The notes under the pieces are model-generated. The model saw only the letters and a program-made list of their open reading frames with translations, had not been told where the DNA came from and made no database searches. Shown here one piece after another: positions 22,549-39,881 of a stretch of 64,000 bases of DNA. Origin of the DNA: Centroberyx gerrardi (taxonomy: Eukaryota > Chordata > Actinopteri > Beryciformes > Berycidae); NCBI RefSeq assembly GCF_048128805.1, contig NC_136004.1, positions 19,504,049 to 19,568,048 of the forward strand, in the 5' to 3' direction. A program made the position numbers and the translations under genes. The stretch's first letter is position 1. Each line of letters starts with the position of its first letter.

Positions 22549-24500
22549 CTAGGCCTCTATTTTTCTGAGGAAGCATAGCGCTAATACTGTTATTCCAATA
22601 GAGCCTGATGTCACCCATGATAATAATGTGACAATTATGCCACTTGATTCTGTTCTTTACCAACACCAGGAGGCACAATAATGTGCCTGGGTTTATATCC
22701 ATGAATAACATGGGAGTAATTGTATCCACAGGGAAGGCAGATATGAGTCTTATTCCTAATTCAATGATGTGACCCTAGAAGAATATTTTCCTCTAAATCA
22801 TCATACTTCCAGCTGAAAGACATTATGCCTTTTATCTTGACGCATCTACAGCATGTCAATTAAGACGTTTTGTTTGATCTGATAAAATATGGTTTGACAG
22901 TAAATTTACAATTTGTTGATTACAGCTAAATGCTAAATAGGAGAAATGCCTGTGCCCCTAATTGGACACACACACACACACCCACACACCCACACGCACA
23001 TACACACACACATGTATTTACTGTCCTTGGGAAGTATGCATGCAATCATTGAGCACCACACCGTTAAACAGTCACAGACACCTAAAGCAACTCTATCGTA
23101 ATTGCATCTGCCCCCAAAAATGACGTTTTTATCACAAAATTTTTTACAAAGCTACAGTGCATTTTAATGTCTCTACCTTCAATAGTGAGAGAGCCTGCCC
23201 ATGTTCTTTCTCTCATTTTTCATCCTGCCTCTTGGGTGTTTTCAACAGCCAAATTACAGAGTGAAGAAATCTGGTGGCATAAAGTGAAGGAGATTGGAAA
23301 TGGAAAATGCTTAGTGCTGGAACGCCCTCCAAACACATACATATTCATACTTTGCAATGCTACATCCATCATAAACCTGAAAATGAAAGTTAATGTCTAT
23401 CTGTGTGTGTGTTTCTATATTTGTATGTAGGCTACATGTACATGCATGTACATGTGAATAAGAAGCTAATGAGCGTGCCTGTTGTGTCATGTTGGTCAGG
23501 CTCTCTCCATTCGTGCTCCAGAGGGTCCACTCCCACCGATCAGGCTGTTTTATATTCCAGCTGAGGCGGGAGAGCGGAGGAGGTTAGAGACGCACTATCT
23601 CTGTGAATATACAGCACTGTAAACACACACCTCACCGCTCTCTGTGCTCGGCTAAGATAAGTCATCTGTTCACCACCTCCCCTTACTGCTTAAATAATGC
23701 CACAGCCATGAATATGGAAATTAATTTGTGAGGACATACAGGTGGGGCAGCACTTAAGTGATGCCTTTTCCTTGAGTGGAGGTGTATGTGTGTGTGAGAG
23801 AGAGGAAGCAAAGAAAGAGAGGCTTGGTTGGTGTTGAGGCACACTAAGAAATCCCCAAACTACCCATCAGCATAAATCAACCACAATTCACCATAGACCT
23901 GCTGACCTCAAATATAACAAGCTGTCATAACAATGTGTGTGTGTTTGTGTCTGTGTTTGTGTGTGGATTGGGCATGTTTCGTGGCTTGAATACAGTATGT
24001 GACACTTGACGTAGGATGACACATTCAGTGTGTGTGTATGTGTGTGTGTGGGGGTATGTGTTTGCATGTAAGTGACATTTTACACGGGATGTCACATGGC
24101 GTTATTCCGTAAAGATTTCCCTTTGCCTGTTGACAGTAGGCAAAGTAATGCTGCCACTTCTGCAATGGCCTACTTCTCATGTCCCACTGTGGTAAAAGAC
24201 TTTTCAATGACATTTCACAGCCATCAGCCCACAATGTAATGGACTATTTCCTGAAGTCATGTTGCTATCCAGGGCCTTCCCATAATGGCTGAAGATTGCA
24301 TCTCAATTCAAACTATGTACAAGAAAAGCACCATCACATTTTGTTCAAACTATCTTACATCTGTGTCACAACCTATTGATAAATTGTCTCCCTGGAGATC
24401 GCCAAATTTAGTGGACTGTGGTTTTCTTCCACCTCCTTGATGCTGTGTTATATGAATATGACTGAAATAATGAAATAGACCATGTGATGCTTTTTCAAAT

Positions 24501-25857
24501 TGCTTTATTTCCAAATTGGAGAAGGAGTATGACAGATGGGGGGATAGAAGATGGTAAGGCTCAGACCAAACAGTTTTGGTCCAAACACAGTAGAGAGCGA
24601 AAGAGAGAGTACAGGCGGAAAGAAGGATGATGAAGTTTGCTAAGCGACAGACTGCACCTGTCACCTTTAAGCCGTAATTCAAAGTTATAAAATAAACAAA
24701 GCAGCAGTCTCACCACATAAAGCTGTGGGTGGGGATTTGAGCAGTATTGCAACTCTCATATCCAGAGAAAATAGCCCTGGATCTATGGCATCTGTGGCTA
24801 TTTTTGTTATAATTGTGATGCTATAGCTGTTTGTAGTTTTGGAGAGAAAATAACCATTTTAGACCAGGATAGAAAAACAGGTGTATAAGAGCACAGAGCT
24901 GTTACTCTGAACCATTTTGTTTGATTAGTCATTTCATGAATCTCAAAACATGTTTATGTACTATGGATTGTAGCTTTAATGTCCTGTAGCCTGCAAATCA
25001 ACCAAATGAAACTGGCTACAAATGCAAGTGACATTTTCATGTGCGATTACATATTCAGAAAAAAAGTCTGACAACAATTGCACTAAAGAAGAGAGGTTCT
25101 CCTGCTGCACTATACTTGATAGATTGTATGTCTATGAGTGTGCTTGTATCTTTGATTGAACAATCTACAGTACCATGACCAGAGGAAACAACGATAACAC
25201 ACATTGCATTGTAGGTTCTGCATTATGCACATAACTCAAAGTTCATATTCTTTCAGTTCAAAACAAATATGTCCCCAAGCCCAAATACAGCTCAATTCCA
25301 CAATGAACCAGAGCTCAATGGCTTAAATGTTAAAATCAATTCAGTTCTCATTCAAGATATTCAAAATCTGTACAATGTTCTTGCTCTGTGATCAATTCAG
25401 CTTTGCTTGACTTTCAGAATAAATGCACAATAACGAAGAGTAATTAAACAATAAATAGACAGAAAACATAGAATTGTTCTAAATAAATAATATAGCATTT
25501 TCAATCTTCAATGTCTCCCATCACATACATCATATAAACTGATATTTTATTAAAGCAACACAGAGCCATATCAGTCAGGCTGGTGTCCTAAGGCTCTTTG
25601 GTCCCTTGAGGGTAATCACTAAAAAGCCATGCACTCAATATCACTGATTAACGCTGACTTTAAACCCAATTAGGCTATTATTTGTCCATCAGGCATAACT
25701 ATCACATGACTGTCTGTCCCAGGAAAGTGATGCGTACACCAGTAGATATGGTAGCTATTCATTCCAATATTACAGTAGATCTGCAATACATAGCAGCCAG
25801 AAGAGGCACTGACACTTTCTTCAGAAGAACACTAAAGTTGGATAGGTCACACACACA

Positions 25858-25904
<47 letters not shown>

Positions 25905-27757
25905 CAGCAGAATTAGACAATGAGTTAATTGAAGTGTTGCTGCTGACAGCCCTTGTCCCATAGAGTCAATATGCCTGTGTGGCGTTCACAGTTACAGACA
26001 CTTTCGTTTTGTAAAGGAAACTCACAGAGCCTCAGTCTCTTTGTGAGAAAAATCAAATGTGCAATGCATCAGCGCCTCTCAGCAACAAAGCAATGTGCCA
26101 TATAGAGGTCCACTGCAATGTGCCAAATGAGTTGGTAAAGAGTGACTCAGCCAAACAGTTCTCAAAATAACCCATGTAGGCATAATTAGGGGTCACATAA
26201 TAATTCCTTAAATGCATTGTTAATCTGTGTTGCTCATCTCTCCTTTACACTCAATATAAATATCTCAGTATAAATACTATAGCTCATCATGAACCAAGGT
26301 TTCTGATCGCTGCTTGATTAATATGTTCACATGTTAAAGTCATATGATTCTAGACGCCTGTTTTAGTCTTCAGCAGATGCATCCCCCAAGACATACATAC
26401 GCATACAGTATATAACTATTGAACCAGCCAGTCACTTTGAAGATGCTGAAACAGTCTCTGTTCAGTTCACTGGGAGGGTTGCTTAGTCCAGTCCATTGAT
26501 GCGATGGCCGACGGTCCGGATTAATTTAAAAAGCAGGAAACATTAATGTCACCCTAAGCCGGGTGTGTTGTGCTGTCTTGTTTTTAGTTCATCTCAATCA
26601 TCAAAAGTGATTTTCTTTTCTTGTCACTTCCTTGTGTCCAAAATGTCTTAAAACTAGACACCAATATCACTTCAGCTATCCTGTATTTCAAGAAAGGTGA
26701 CAGTCAACAGGCCGTAATATCACTGTCCATTACATGACCCTTGCCAAGCCAAGGGTGAGGTGTCAGACACAAGGGTGTCTTTCCAAATAAAAGTCCACAA
26801 GTTCAGTTTGAAAGAGTGCTCTTGTGTGTGCTATTTGCTATCAGGTGTAAGGATCCTCAGAAGTCCTCTGTTGTTGTCACTCTCCTTCGATAAAAATCTG
26901 GGAACACATGCTAGCCCTGCAGCTGGATAAACTTAGACTGCAGACGTAAGAAAGCACCACTAGCCTTATGTGCTCCTCGTGCTCTGCGCTGATAAATAAG
27001 GTGCTTCAGGCTCGCAGGTATCTGAGATCACTTTTCTTTCATGGTTACCTATTTTTCTTTTCCCAATGATACTGGAATCCTTAACATCTGTGAGAACCTC
27101 TACATGAAACTGTCTGTACTCTAGAGTTAATTCTCAGTAGTTTCTCTTGGTTTTTGCAGGACATTCTTTTCACTCCCCTGCATCCCGTTTGCCAGGATTC
27201 TCTGGTCTCTCCTTACAGTTTGCCAGCAAGCTAATGTTATATGTGTACATTTCTTCTATGATGTGGCCCCATCTTTCCTCTACCAGGAATCTTTCTAAAA
27301 GCCCCACTTTGATTGGACAGGACATCCAATAAACTGAAACATTTCTCCCCATTCTGTGTCCTGGCATTATTCATTATTCACTGTGACCTGGAGATAAACC
27401 TTTTCATTCAAAATGTTATCACCAATACCGACGTGTTGGAGCAGAGTGTGCAAGCTCTACTTCTATTCCATGTCCATTTTTTGCCCTGCACTCTGTATAA
27501 AGTGGTGTGCGTATCCACTGCAAGCTGGCATTTCTCAGTCCAAGTTGCCTTATGTGCGCACACTGTGGCTGTTAGAAAGAGCCCTCTCAGTTTTGAATTT
27601 TGTGCTGGATTTTCCACAGTTTAATGCATTTTGAAACAACAGCCCTTTGTGATGTTACTTTGCGAAAGTTAAAATGAGTAAGGAGAGTTTACTTTTTTTT
27701 TCCTATGCCTCAGAGATTGCAGGTTTGGTGTCCATGTAGTATACAGAGGAATCCTGT
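24501..27757 (-). other. Downstream flank / possible long 3'UTR of adra2b
   Basis: No protein-coding feature of its own. Minus-strand AATAAA candidates lie at 25546-25551 and about 24503-24508, that is 2.2 and 3.2 kb past the adra2b stop, so a long 3'UTR is possible but unproven. A (CA)n tract lies at 25850-25901. Confidence 0.3.
25850..25901. repeat. (CA)n microsatellite
   Basis: About 24 CA units with two CG interruptions near the start. Confidence 0.9.
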
Positions 27758-29329
27758 CTAGAAGAAAGTACCCTTGGTGTTCTTGCACAGAATCTTTTTG
27801 AAGGCTTTTCGAAAGTCTTTGTTGAAGATGGTGTATATGACTGGGTTGAGTGAGGAGTTGCAGTAGCCGATCCAGAAGAAAAATTTAAAGAGGGGCTCGG
27901 GGAGGGCGCAGGTCTCGGGGCACACCGCCTGTAGAGAGTAGGAGAAGAAGAACGGGAACCAGCAGACCACAAAAACACCAATCACCACTGCTAGAACAAA
28001 GGTGAAACGTTTCTCCCGGTTGACCATGGCTTTGCGTCTCGCCGCTCCTGGGTTGTTCTCTGGTCTCGACTTCCTCCCTGGCACCAGCCGGGAGCCCTTG
28101 GAAGTGGCGATCATGTCCCGGTAGCGCTGGACTGAGGCGGGGGAGTGGATGCCCCCTCCTGCAGGCGAACCTGCCATACTGGCACTACCTCTGCCCCCTC
28201 CGTGACTATGCTCCATGTCACTCTCTGTGCTCGAGCTGTCGCCATTGTTATTGTCAGCTTTTTTCCCTCCATGGTGCTTGCTCTTCTTCCCCTCCTCTTT
28301 GGTCTTGGCAGGGGCAGACTGAGGCACAGTAGAGGGGGGCGAGGGGCCATGGGGAGAAGTGGGAGAGGAGGCTGTGACGGGGGTCGGGGTTGGAGAAGGG
28401 GATGGAGGCTGCAGGAGATTATTGGGGGTAGCATTCTGAGAGGATGAAGACCGTTTTGGGGAAAGGGAAGGAGTGACGGCGAGGGTAGGGGGTCTGGTGT
28501 TAGAGGTTTTATTGGATGAAGGGGGCGTGCTATCTTCATCTTCCTTTCCGTTGGCTTCTACGTGTCGTGGCTGACTTGGAGTGGCACAACCCAGCCCGTC
28601 TTTCCTGGGCTCTCCTGGTGGGCACCGCGTTCTCTGCTTGGCTATCTGGTAGATTCTTACGTAGACCAGGATCATGATGAGGCACGGAGCGAAGAAGGAG
28701 CCGATGGTGGAGTAAAGGATATACCAGCGTTCATCGTTCAGCTGGCACTGAGGCCCTCTCTCGCTCCCCTCGGGCCCGGCCTCACTTTTGTTCAGTGACA
28801 GCAGGGGAGGGAAGGAGATGATGGAGGAAATGAGCCACACCACCACAATAGCAGCTTTGATGCGTTTGGGAGTCCGCTGACGACCATAGGTGACACGGGA
28901 GATGGACAAGTAGCGGTCCAGTGAGATGGCGCACAGGTGAACAATGGAGGAGGTGCAGAACAAAACATCCAGCGCCAGGTAGATCTCACACCACAGAGAC
29001 TTGAAGTACCAGTAGCCAAGCAGTTCGTTGGCTAGTGAAAAGGGGATAATAAGTGTGGCCACTAAAATGTCCGCAGCAGCCAGTGATACTAAAAACAGAT
29101 TCTGTGGACCTCGGAGTGACCGGCTGGTCAGCACAGCGATGATGACCAGGATGTTCCCCACGATGGTGAAGAGGACCATCAGGGTTATGGCGGTGGCGAA
29201 GGCCGCCGTGGCTTCAGGAGAGTAGGGGGCGAGCTTCAGGACGCTCTGGTTGCAGGGGATGGAGGCTGCGACGCCCACACTGCTGTTCCTCAGCTCCATA
29301 GAGCAAGCACTGTCCACAACCGAGGCCAT
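27758..29329 (-). CDS. adra2b: Alpha-2B adrenergic receptor, single exon
   Basis: Plasma-membrane GPCR for adrenaline and noradrenaline that couples to Gi. The 523-residue frame opens in a strong Kozak context (GCCATGGC). Visible features: N-glycosylation sites NSS (15) and NQS (27); TM1 about 43-66; [15 protein letters not shown] (TM2); amine-binding Asp121 in LALDVLF (TM3); DRY at 138-140; TM5 serines 207 and 211; a long third loop (about 236-445); WFPFFFSYS (TM6); NPVIY (TM7); and a Cys after TM7 in KKILC, likely palmitoylated. [20 protein letters not shown] and the CP..C in the third extracellular loop match the 2B subtype better than 2A or 2C. The neighbour dusp2 is also next to ADRA2B in human. 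The loop is Ser/Pro/Thr-rich and lacks the glutamate run of mammalian 2B. The teleost 2D subtype is the main alternative. Confidence 0.9.
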   Translation of the reverse strand: MASVVDSACSMELRNSSVGVAASIPCNQSVLKLAPYSPEATAAFATAITLMVLFTIVGNILVIIAVLTSRSLRGPQNLFLVSLAAADILVATLIIPFSLANELLGYWYFKSLWCEIYLALDVLFCTSSIVHLCAISLDRYLSISRVTYGRQRTPKRIKAAIVVVWLISSIISFPPLLSLNKSEAGPEGSERGPQCQLNDERWYILYSTIGSFFAPCLIMILVYVRIYQIAKQRTRCPPGEPRKDGLGCATPSQPRHVEANGKEDEDSTPPSSNKTSNTRPPTLAVTPSLSPKRSSSSQNATPNNLLQPPSPSPTPTPVTASSPTSPHGPSPPSTVPQSAPAKTKEEGKKSKHHGGKKADNNNGDSSSTESDMEHSHGGGRGSASMAGSPAGGGIHSPASVQRYRDMIATSKGSRLVPGRKSRPENNPGAARRKAMVNREKRFTFVLAVVIGVFVVCWFPFFFSYSLQAVCPETCALPEPLFKFFFWIGYCNSSLNPVIYTIFNKDFRKAFKKILCKNTKGTFF

Positions 29330-30660
29330 GGCTTGATTAGCTTTGCAGGAGTCTTTTTAAAATAAAGAAATAACTATGGTCACTGAATAAAATTTGTTTG
29401 AAGAATTTATTTCACCGTTTAGGGTAGGCTAAACCTAATTCTTGCAAAAGATCTAGGCTTGGCATGCGTTTAGTATAATAATAAAGTAGCAGCTATATTT
29501 AAATTATTATATGCAATATTTCATCATTTCATTGCAATATTTTAATAATAATAAATTATAATTGATATAATATTTACCTCGGCTGTTTTCGTTTTGTTTC
29601 TGTTCTGCTACTGCCAAATGTTAGCTCCCTTGCATCTTCCACGGCAGGTCCTCCAAGTCCATTTTAAGCATACAAAATAGTCCTGGGCAATGCGTCAAGA
29701 CACGGATCAATGCTTTTCAATTAAAAAGCCTTAACACTTTGTAGAACAATTTTTTCTTCCACAGCACAATTAATTTTTCACTCATGCAGAGCTTTGTGTC
29801 CCAGCCTAGGCAGACTTAGAATGAAGTCCAAACAATTAAAACTTCTCCAGCACACGAAGCATTTTTCTCCTTAGATGAATTACTGGGATGACTTGAAGGT
29901 GGAGCGCACTGGCTGACTGCAAAATAAAGAAAGAAAAAAACCATCAATATCTAATTTCAGACTGGCTAATGCTAAGCGACATATGTAAGATATCGGGGCG
30001 GGGGCAACTAATCATTACACTTTTGCGCTTCCCGTGCGTTTTGCGCTGGAGATGTGCGCATGGTTATCTCCTGTGAATGGCGAGCGCCGGAACGGTTTAG
30101 ATAAAGTGAAAATATGTCGGTCGTACTGATGAAATATTTACAATGATTCACCTATAGAAAGATAGACCTGTTTTGATTCCCAGCTCTTAAAAGCGGAGGA
30201 AGAATCTTAGCCTAAATGGTATCAACGCCTCCAGCGTTTGAAGAGTAGTCAATCGAACAGGAGAGAAAACTTAAAGTGGAGCTTATCAGCCCCGCATGAA
30301 GCCAGATACGCTGTCAAAACGCGTTGCTCATTTAGTTGTGAAATGATCCCCGCAGAGCATCTTCAGTGTGCGTCTCAAGAGTTGCCTCTCGGTCCTCTCG
30401 GCGCGTATGTGGTGCGCTTTTGGTGGCGCGGCTGCCTCCTCAAAAGTTCACCGAGATGCCATGATTCCGCCGCTCCTCTGCCGCGCATCAGATGCTTCCT
30501 CACAGAGGCGCAGCAGCATCTTCTCCTCTTGTGAACAGGACCTTAAGACAAAATCTAATAACTGGAATGCCTCTCACCTCCCCCTTGCGCTTCTCTTTAG
30601 ACCCAGTGATGTCAGTGTGGAGCCGTGGACGTCATGGGACCCTTCCTTTCTCTATTCCCC
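29330..30660 (-). promoter_or_regulatory. adra2b upstream region
   Basis: AT-rich for about 600 bp above the start codon, then a GC/CpG-richer block at 30000-30640 (GGGGCGGGGGC, GCGCTTCCCGTGCG, GGCGCG). This may be the promoter with a 5'UTR intron between it and the coding exon. No TATA box or start site could be fixed by eye. Confidence 0.3.
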
Positions 30661-35595
<4,935 letters not shown>

Positions 35596-37630
35596 TCATC
35601 CCTGACAGAGAACGTCAGTCTCGAACTGCAGCAGCTGTCCCATGAAGGCCAGGTTGGGGGAGATGACCTGACGCCGCTGCTTCACAAAGTCAAAGGCCTC
35701 TTCCAGCCTGACGCGCCGGGTGTGCATGAGGTAGGCCAGACAGATGGTGGCGGAGCGAGAGATGCCTGCCTGGCAGTGCACCAGCACCCGCCCACCGCGC
35801 TCCTTCACCGAGTCTGCAGGCGAGAGACGGAAGGAGGAAGAGAGATCGACACATTAAGCTCCACTTCACACGGATGGTGATCAGTTTTCTTTGATGACAA
35901 CAGTCAGAAAGTGCTATCAACATTGAGTGCTTTACCAGTTTGATTAAAGGAATAGTTCACCCCAAAATTAAAACTCAGCCATTATCTCCTTTCGTAGTTC
36001 GTAGGACTAAATACAGAATGAGTTTGCCTCTTTAGCTCCATCTCAGCCTTCTCCCAAACTATTGAGGTTAACAGGGCCATCTTTTTACAGCTCAAAAAAC
36101 CAAAACCAAAAAAAAAAAAGCATTAAAATGTCCATCAAATTTCTCAAAACAGCTCGTGAAACATAATCCAAGAGCTTTGTGGCACAACAATTTCACTGTG
36201 GGTCCAAAATGTACCTCATTATCTCCCGGACCCTCAGTGTAATTGTTTGGCTACAAAACTCTTGGGTTATGCTGCACAAGCTGTTAGGAGACATTTGTTG
36301 CATATCTTCTGCTTCTTTAGGAGCTGTAAAAAGATGCGCCCCCCCCCCCCCCCCCCCCATTAACTTCAATAGTTTGGAAAAAGGCTGAGATGGAATTACG
36401 GAGCTAATTAACTCGCTGTGTGTCTGGCGGTCCTATTCAGTGGAGTTTCGACTGGCATTACGGCGAGTAGATAGTGACTGCGTTTTCATTTTGGGGTGAA
36501 CTATTCCTTTAAGATCACATGGGATGGTTAGAGGTGGGACTCACCGATGAAGGCGATGGCCTCGGAGAAGCAGGCTCTAATGTCAGCAGCCAAATTGTCC
36601 TCCACAGTGAGCCGGAGGTACAGCAGCTCCTCTTCATACAGGTTGGGGCAGGAGGACGACACGTTGAGCACAGCCGTGATGCCCGCTGCTGCAAGGCTCT
36701 CTCTGCGGGATGAGTGGAGGGCACTGCCCAAAAACAGGAAGGGGAGCAGCTCCACTGGACCCCCCTGTGAACCAGACAGTCAAAACCAGAGTTCATGTTT
36801 AGGGCTAAATGGCCAAAAATAATCCACACAACCACTTTGCAATTTGACATTCTTCTCATTACTCTTAGAGCTGCTTAACACTTGCTTTTTATGTTTTTGA
36901 TTGGTTTCAAGTTGTAATAAATTGTCTATTATTTATCAACTCTAACCTGAACTAGGATAGTGAACTAACCTGATCATATGCTGGTGTCCTGCGGCCGGTC
37001 ACTGTGGGCTCTGGATCCACTGCAGGGAGGTTACTGCCAGGAGAGATGTAACAAAGCTCTGGATAGGCCTCCGAGAAACCTTCAAATCCACCTAGAAAGA
37101 GAGCAGACATGTTAACTATAGTGCCCAGAATGCATTTTTAGAATAATGTATTAAATATGAAAACAAGCCTATATAGAATGATTTTCATAAGTCAGTACAA
37201 CATTCAGTGTTATTCTTTTGGTTTGATTTTGGAGAATTTTACTCTCACATGTAACACTCCACACTAGAAAGGCCAAGCTATGGTCAATTGACAGCTGCTT
37301 TGAATTTTAGAATTGAAATATCTCAGCTTTCAAAATGTTCCTTCATGACATTTCCCCAGACCCACTTTATGTCCAAACCAGTGTTAGATTTTTTTCAAAA
37401 ATTACACAAGGAAAGAGTAGTTATAAATATTTAGTTCCTTCAACTGAAGGCTTGTTGGCCAAAATCAACAGGCCTTTCTAGTGTTACAAATGTAAAATTT
37501 ACACCGTCAGGAATTGTTTCATGTAAGGTCATAAATCCTAGAGGAATGGGACTGGGTCAGTGTTAACGTTTGTTCAAACTCAAAATTGTTTCTGAATTTT
37601 AAGCACTTTATAAACAAAGAAATCTTGGTA

Positions 37631-37666
<36 letters not shown>

Positions 37667-38093
37667 AAGTGTCAAAGTTTTGAGCCTTGTTACCTTGTAG
37701 AAAGCAGATCTGCACCGAGTTGTCCTGGATCTCGGTGTGCAGGGCGGTGAGCAGCATGCTGGCCAGGCTCTCCGTCCTCAGCTCGGCCACGGAGCGGCTG
37801 CTCTCATCCACCACCACCACGGGCGAGAAGTCCCCGCGCCGCAGCCGTCCCAGGAGGGCCTTGTCCGGCACCAGCCACTCCAGACACACCGCCGAGCTCT
37901 TGGACCTCCGGCGGAGCATCGAGTTCCAGTTGACGTTTCGAGACTCGCAGATGTGCGCCCAGGAAAAGGCGAGGAAAGGTCGACAGTCAAGCACCACGCA
38001 TCCTCCGCCTGAGGTGTACTGGTCCTGCGGAGTCCTGAGTATGTGAACCAGCTCATTGCCAGTTATTTCCAACGGCTCGCAGCTTGAGGTCAT
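35596..38093 (-). CDS. dusp2: Dual-specificity MAP-kinase phosphatase 2, four exons
   Basis: Nuclear phosphatase that removes phosphate from Thr and Tyr of activated ERK-type MAP kinases. Exons (minus): 38093-37694, 37091-36970, 36764-36545, 35813-35596; 960 nt, 319 residues (human about 314). The rhodanese/CH2-type domain is about residues 20-150, with the arginine cluster LRRRSKSS as the likely kinase-docking motif. The DSP domain is about 175-315, with the catalytic loop HCQAGISRSA and nucleophile Cys261. The protein ends soon after MGQLLQFETDVLC, like DUSP2, whereas DUSP1, 4 and 5 have longer C-terminal tails. Intron 1 has an A/T homopolymer of about 28 bp (37637-37664) near the donor; intron 3 holds a TTAA MITE. 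Family members are immediate-early genes; see the CArG and CRE-like sites upstream. Confidence 0.93.
35948..36508. mobile_element. TTAA-flanked MITE in dusp2 intron 3
   Basis: The ends AGGAATAGTTCACCCCAAAA are inverted copies (35948 onward; inverse ending at 36508). TTAA lies on both sides (35944-35947, 36509-36512), as in piggyBac-type insertion. The interior includes a run of about 20 C (36338-36358). There is no ORF. A second, more diverged copy lies in msh3 intron 2. Confidence 0.75.
37637..37664. repeat. Homopolymer run (poly-A on plus) in dusp2 intron 1
   Basis: About 28 A in a row, 30 bp inside the donor end of dusp2 intron 1 (poly-U in the transcript). Confidence 0.9.
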
Positions 38094-38418
38094 GGTTGTA
38101 ACAAAAAATGGATTCCAAAAAATTGTAAAATTAGTACAAAATTATGATTTAAGTTTTTTAAAACGTGGAAATAATAAATATAAATCCACCTGTTGAGTTT
38201 CTGAGTCTAAGACAATTTAAACCCGGAGAAGTGTAAATTACTTTTGTAAACTACTTCAGATTCTACTGAAATATTTTTTAGACAGTAGTATTGTTTGAAT
38301 TCCCTCTTGGGTCGAATAAAAATCTGCTTTAAAATGCTTGTTTCACTTGTTTCATTGATAACAGCTGGGGCAGGGGCGGAGCTAGCGCCGTCCCACCTCG
38401 CTTTCCACAGAAGGAACA

Positions 38419-38550
38419 ACGTCACCGGCGGAACAGACATATATGGCTGTCCCGCCACTCCTAATATGGATAATGACGCATAAATTCAGATTTTCCTACC
38501 TTGCACGTGGTTGTCAGGGGTTATCCCGTGTTTTTGTGTTGAATGACGTT
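38419..38550 (-). promoter_or_regulatory. CArG and CRE-like cluster upstream of dusp2
   Basis: A perfect CArG box CCTAATATGG at 38460-38469, a one-mismatch CArG ACATATATGG at 38437-38446, CRE half-sites at 38419-38424 (TGACGT on minus) and 38544-38549 (TGACGT), and TGACGCA at 38474-38480. They lie 330-460 bp above the dusp2 start codon. SRF and CREB sites are the usual inputs of MAPK-induced immediate-early genes, which suits a MAPK phosphatase that feeds back on its own pathway. Function is inferred. Confidence 0.5.
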
Positions 38551-39839
38551 ATGCTGCGAGTTAAAACCCAACCTCGGCCCCCAATCTCTCCCTCTGAAGG
38601 CTTATTTGCTGAACATTATTTGGGTTAGATTAAGCTCGAGCTTCTCTTGGCCTGTGTGGTGACGGCTCTGTTTTCTTGGCCCTGCAGATCACAGAGGAAA
38701 GTAACAGTTCACTGGATACTTTCTTTTTGTTTTTCCATTTGTTATCATGCATTCACCTTGGACAAAATTAAAATGTAACACTGATAAAATGTTAGTTACC
38801 AGCCGGTTAGTGCTTGAAATGCTTTGTTGTTACTGAAAATGTAGAGTGTGTATCTTCTCTCTGTATATAGTCATACAATGTGTCATGTCATACATTGTAT
38901 CAATATGTACATATGATATATGATCCAAATGCAAAAAGACAGAATAGAAGGAAGCAAAGAAACAGAAAAAAAGTGAAACTTAAGGTGCAACATTATAAAT
39001 TAACAACAAAATAGTAAAATATATGTAAATATATGTAATTTACAGCGTCATATATATTATAGAATGTGAATCATAATGTCTTGAATGATGTAAAGCTGAT
39101 ATATATTTACATCTACCTCTCCAAGTAGCACAGCTAGTTTTTGAGAATCAGAGAGTAAAGTTTTCAAATGTTTCAAAGAATATTTTTCAGATGGTTTCAT
39201 ATTTTGGGGAATTAATTAAAAAAATGAATATAATCTTCAATGAGCTTCAGAGAGCACTATACTGCCTCTCTCTCTCTCTCTGATAGAGAAATACATCTCT
39301 AGTTTCCGCTCACTTTACAAAGACCCAGCCCTGTGCCAATTATGGATTAAAAGGTTTTACCAGGGCTCACACACATTTCATTTTGTATACACAACACACA
39401 CTGCCCTCTGTTCCACACAGGGGAAGTCGGTCAGTGTGGGACAGCTTTGATTACAAGGCAGACTCTGTGTTTAAAGTCATCTTCTTCTCCTTCTTCTTCT
39501 CTCTGTCACACTCTTTGCCTTTCCTCACAACCCACATTCAATTGACTTTCCCACTCTCTTCCTACGGACGTCTCCCACTCAAACCTCTGACTCCACTTCC
39601 CTCATGTTCCCACTTCCCTTCTTTCCCCCGTCCCCTCCCTCCCTCACCAGCACCAGTCCTTGAGCAGCAACTCCCACTTTGTCATGCTTTCTCCCTGCTG
39701 AGGCTGCATTTTCATACCACAGCGGTACACACACACACACACACACACACACATTCTTTGGCACTCAGTTCATCATGGCTGTCAGTAGAGCCGCTGAGCA
39801 TGCATTTACTGTAGCCTCAACCCACTTTTAGGCCTGTAA

Positions 39840-39881
<42 letters not shown>

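Larger units (their letters stand above)
17523..24500. other. Intergenic; microsatellite-rich, no gene seen
   Basis: About 7 kb with at least ten CA/GT or GA tracts (main ones listed separately) and an L2-like tail at 22440-22548. The ORFs here are microsatellite translations (poly His-Thr or Cys-Val) or short frames with no family features. Confidence 0.5.

Noticed and set aside
28111-29225. Other ORFs overlapping adra2b
   Set aside because: Shadow frames of the receptor gene; no family features.
37608-37693. Extension of dusp2 exon 1 past the donor
   Set aside because: The frame runs into poly-Phe from the intronic homopolymer. The GTAACA donor at 37693 joins in phase to exon 2.
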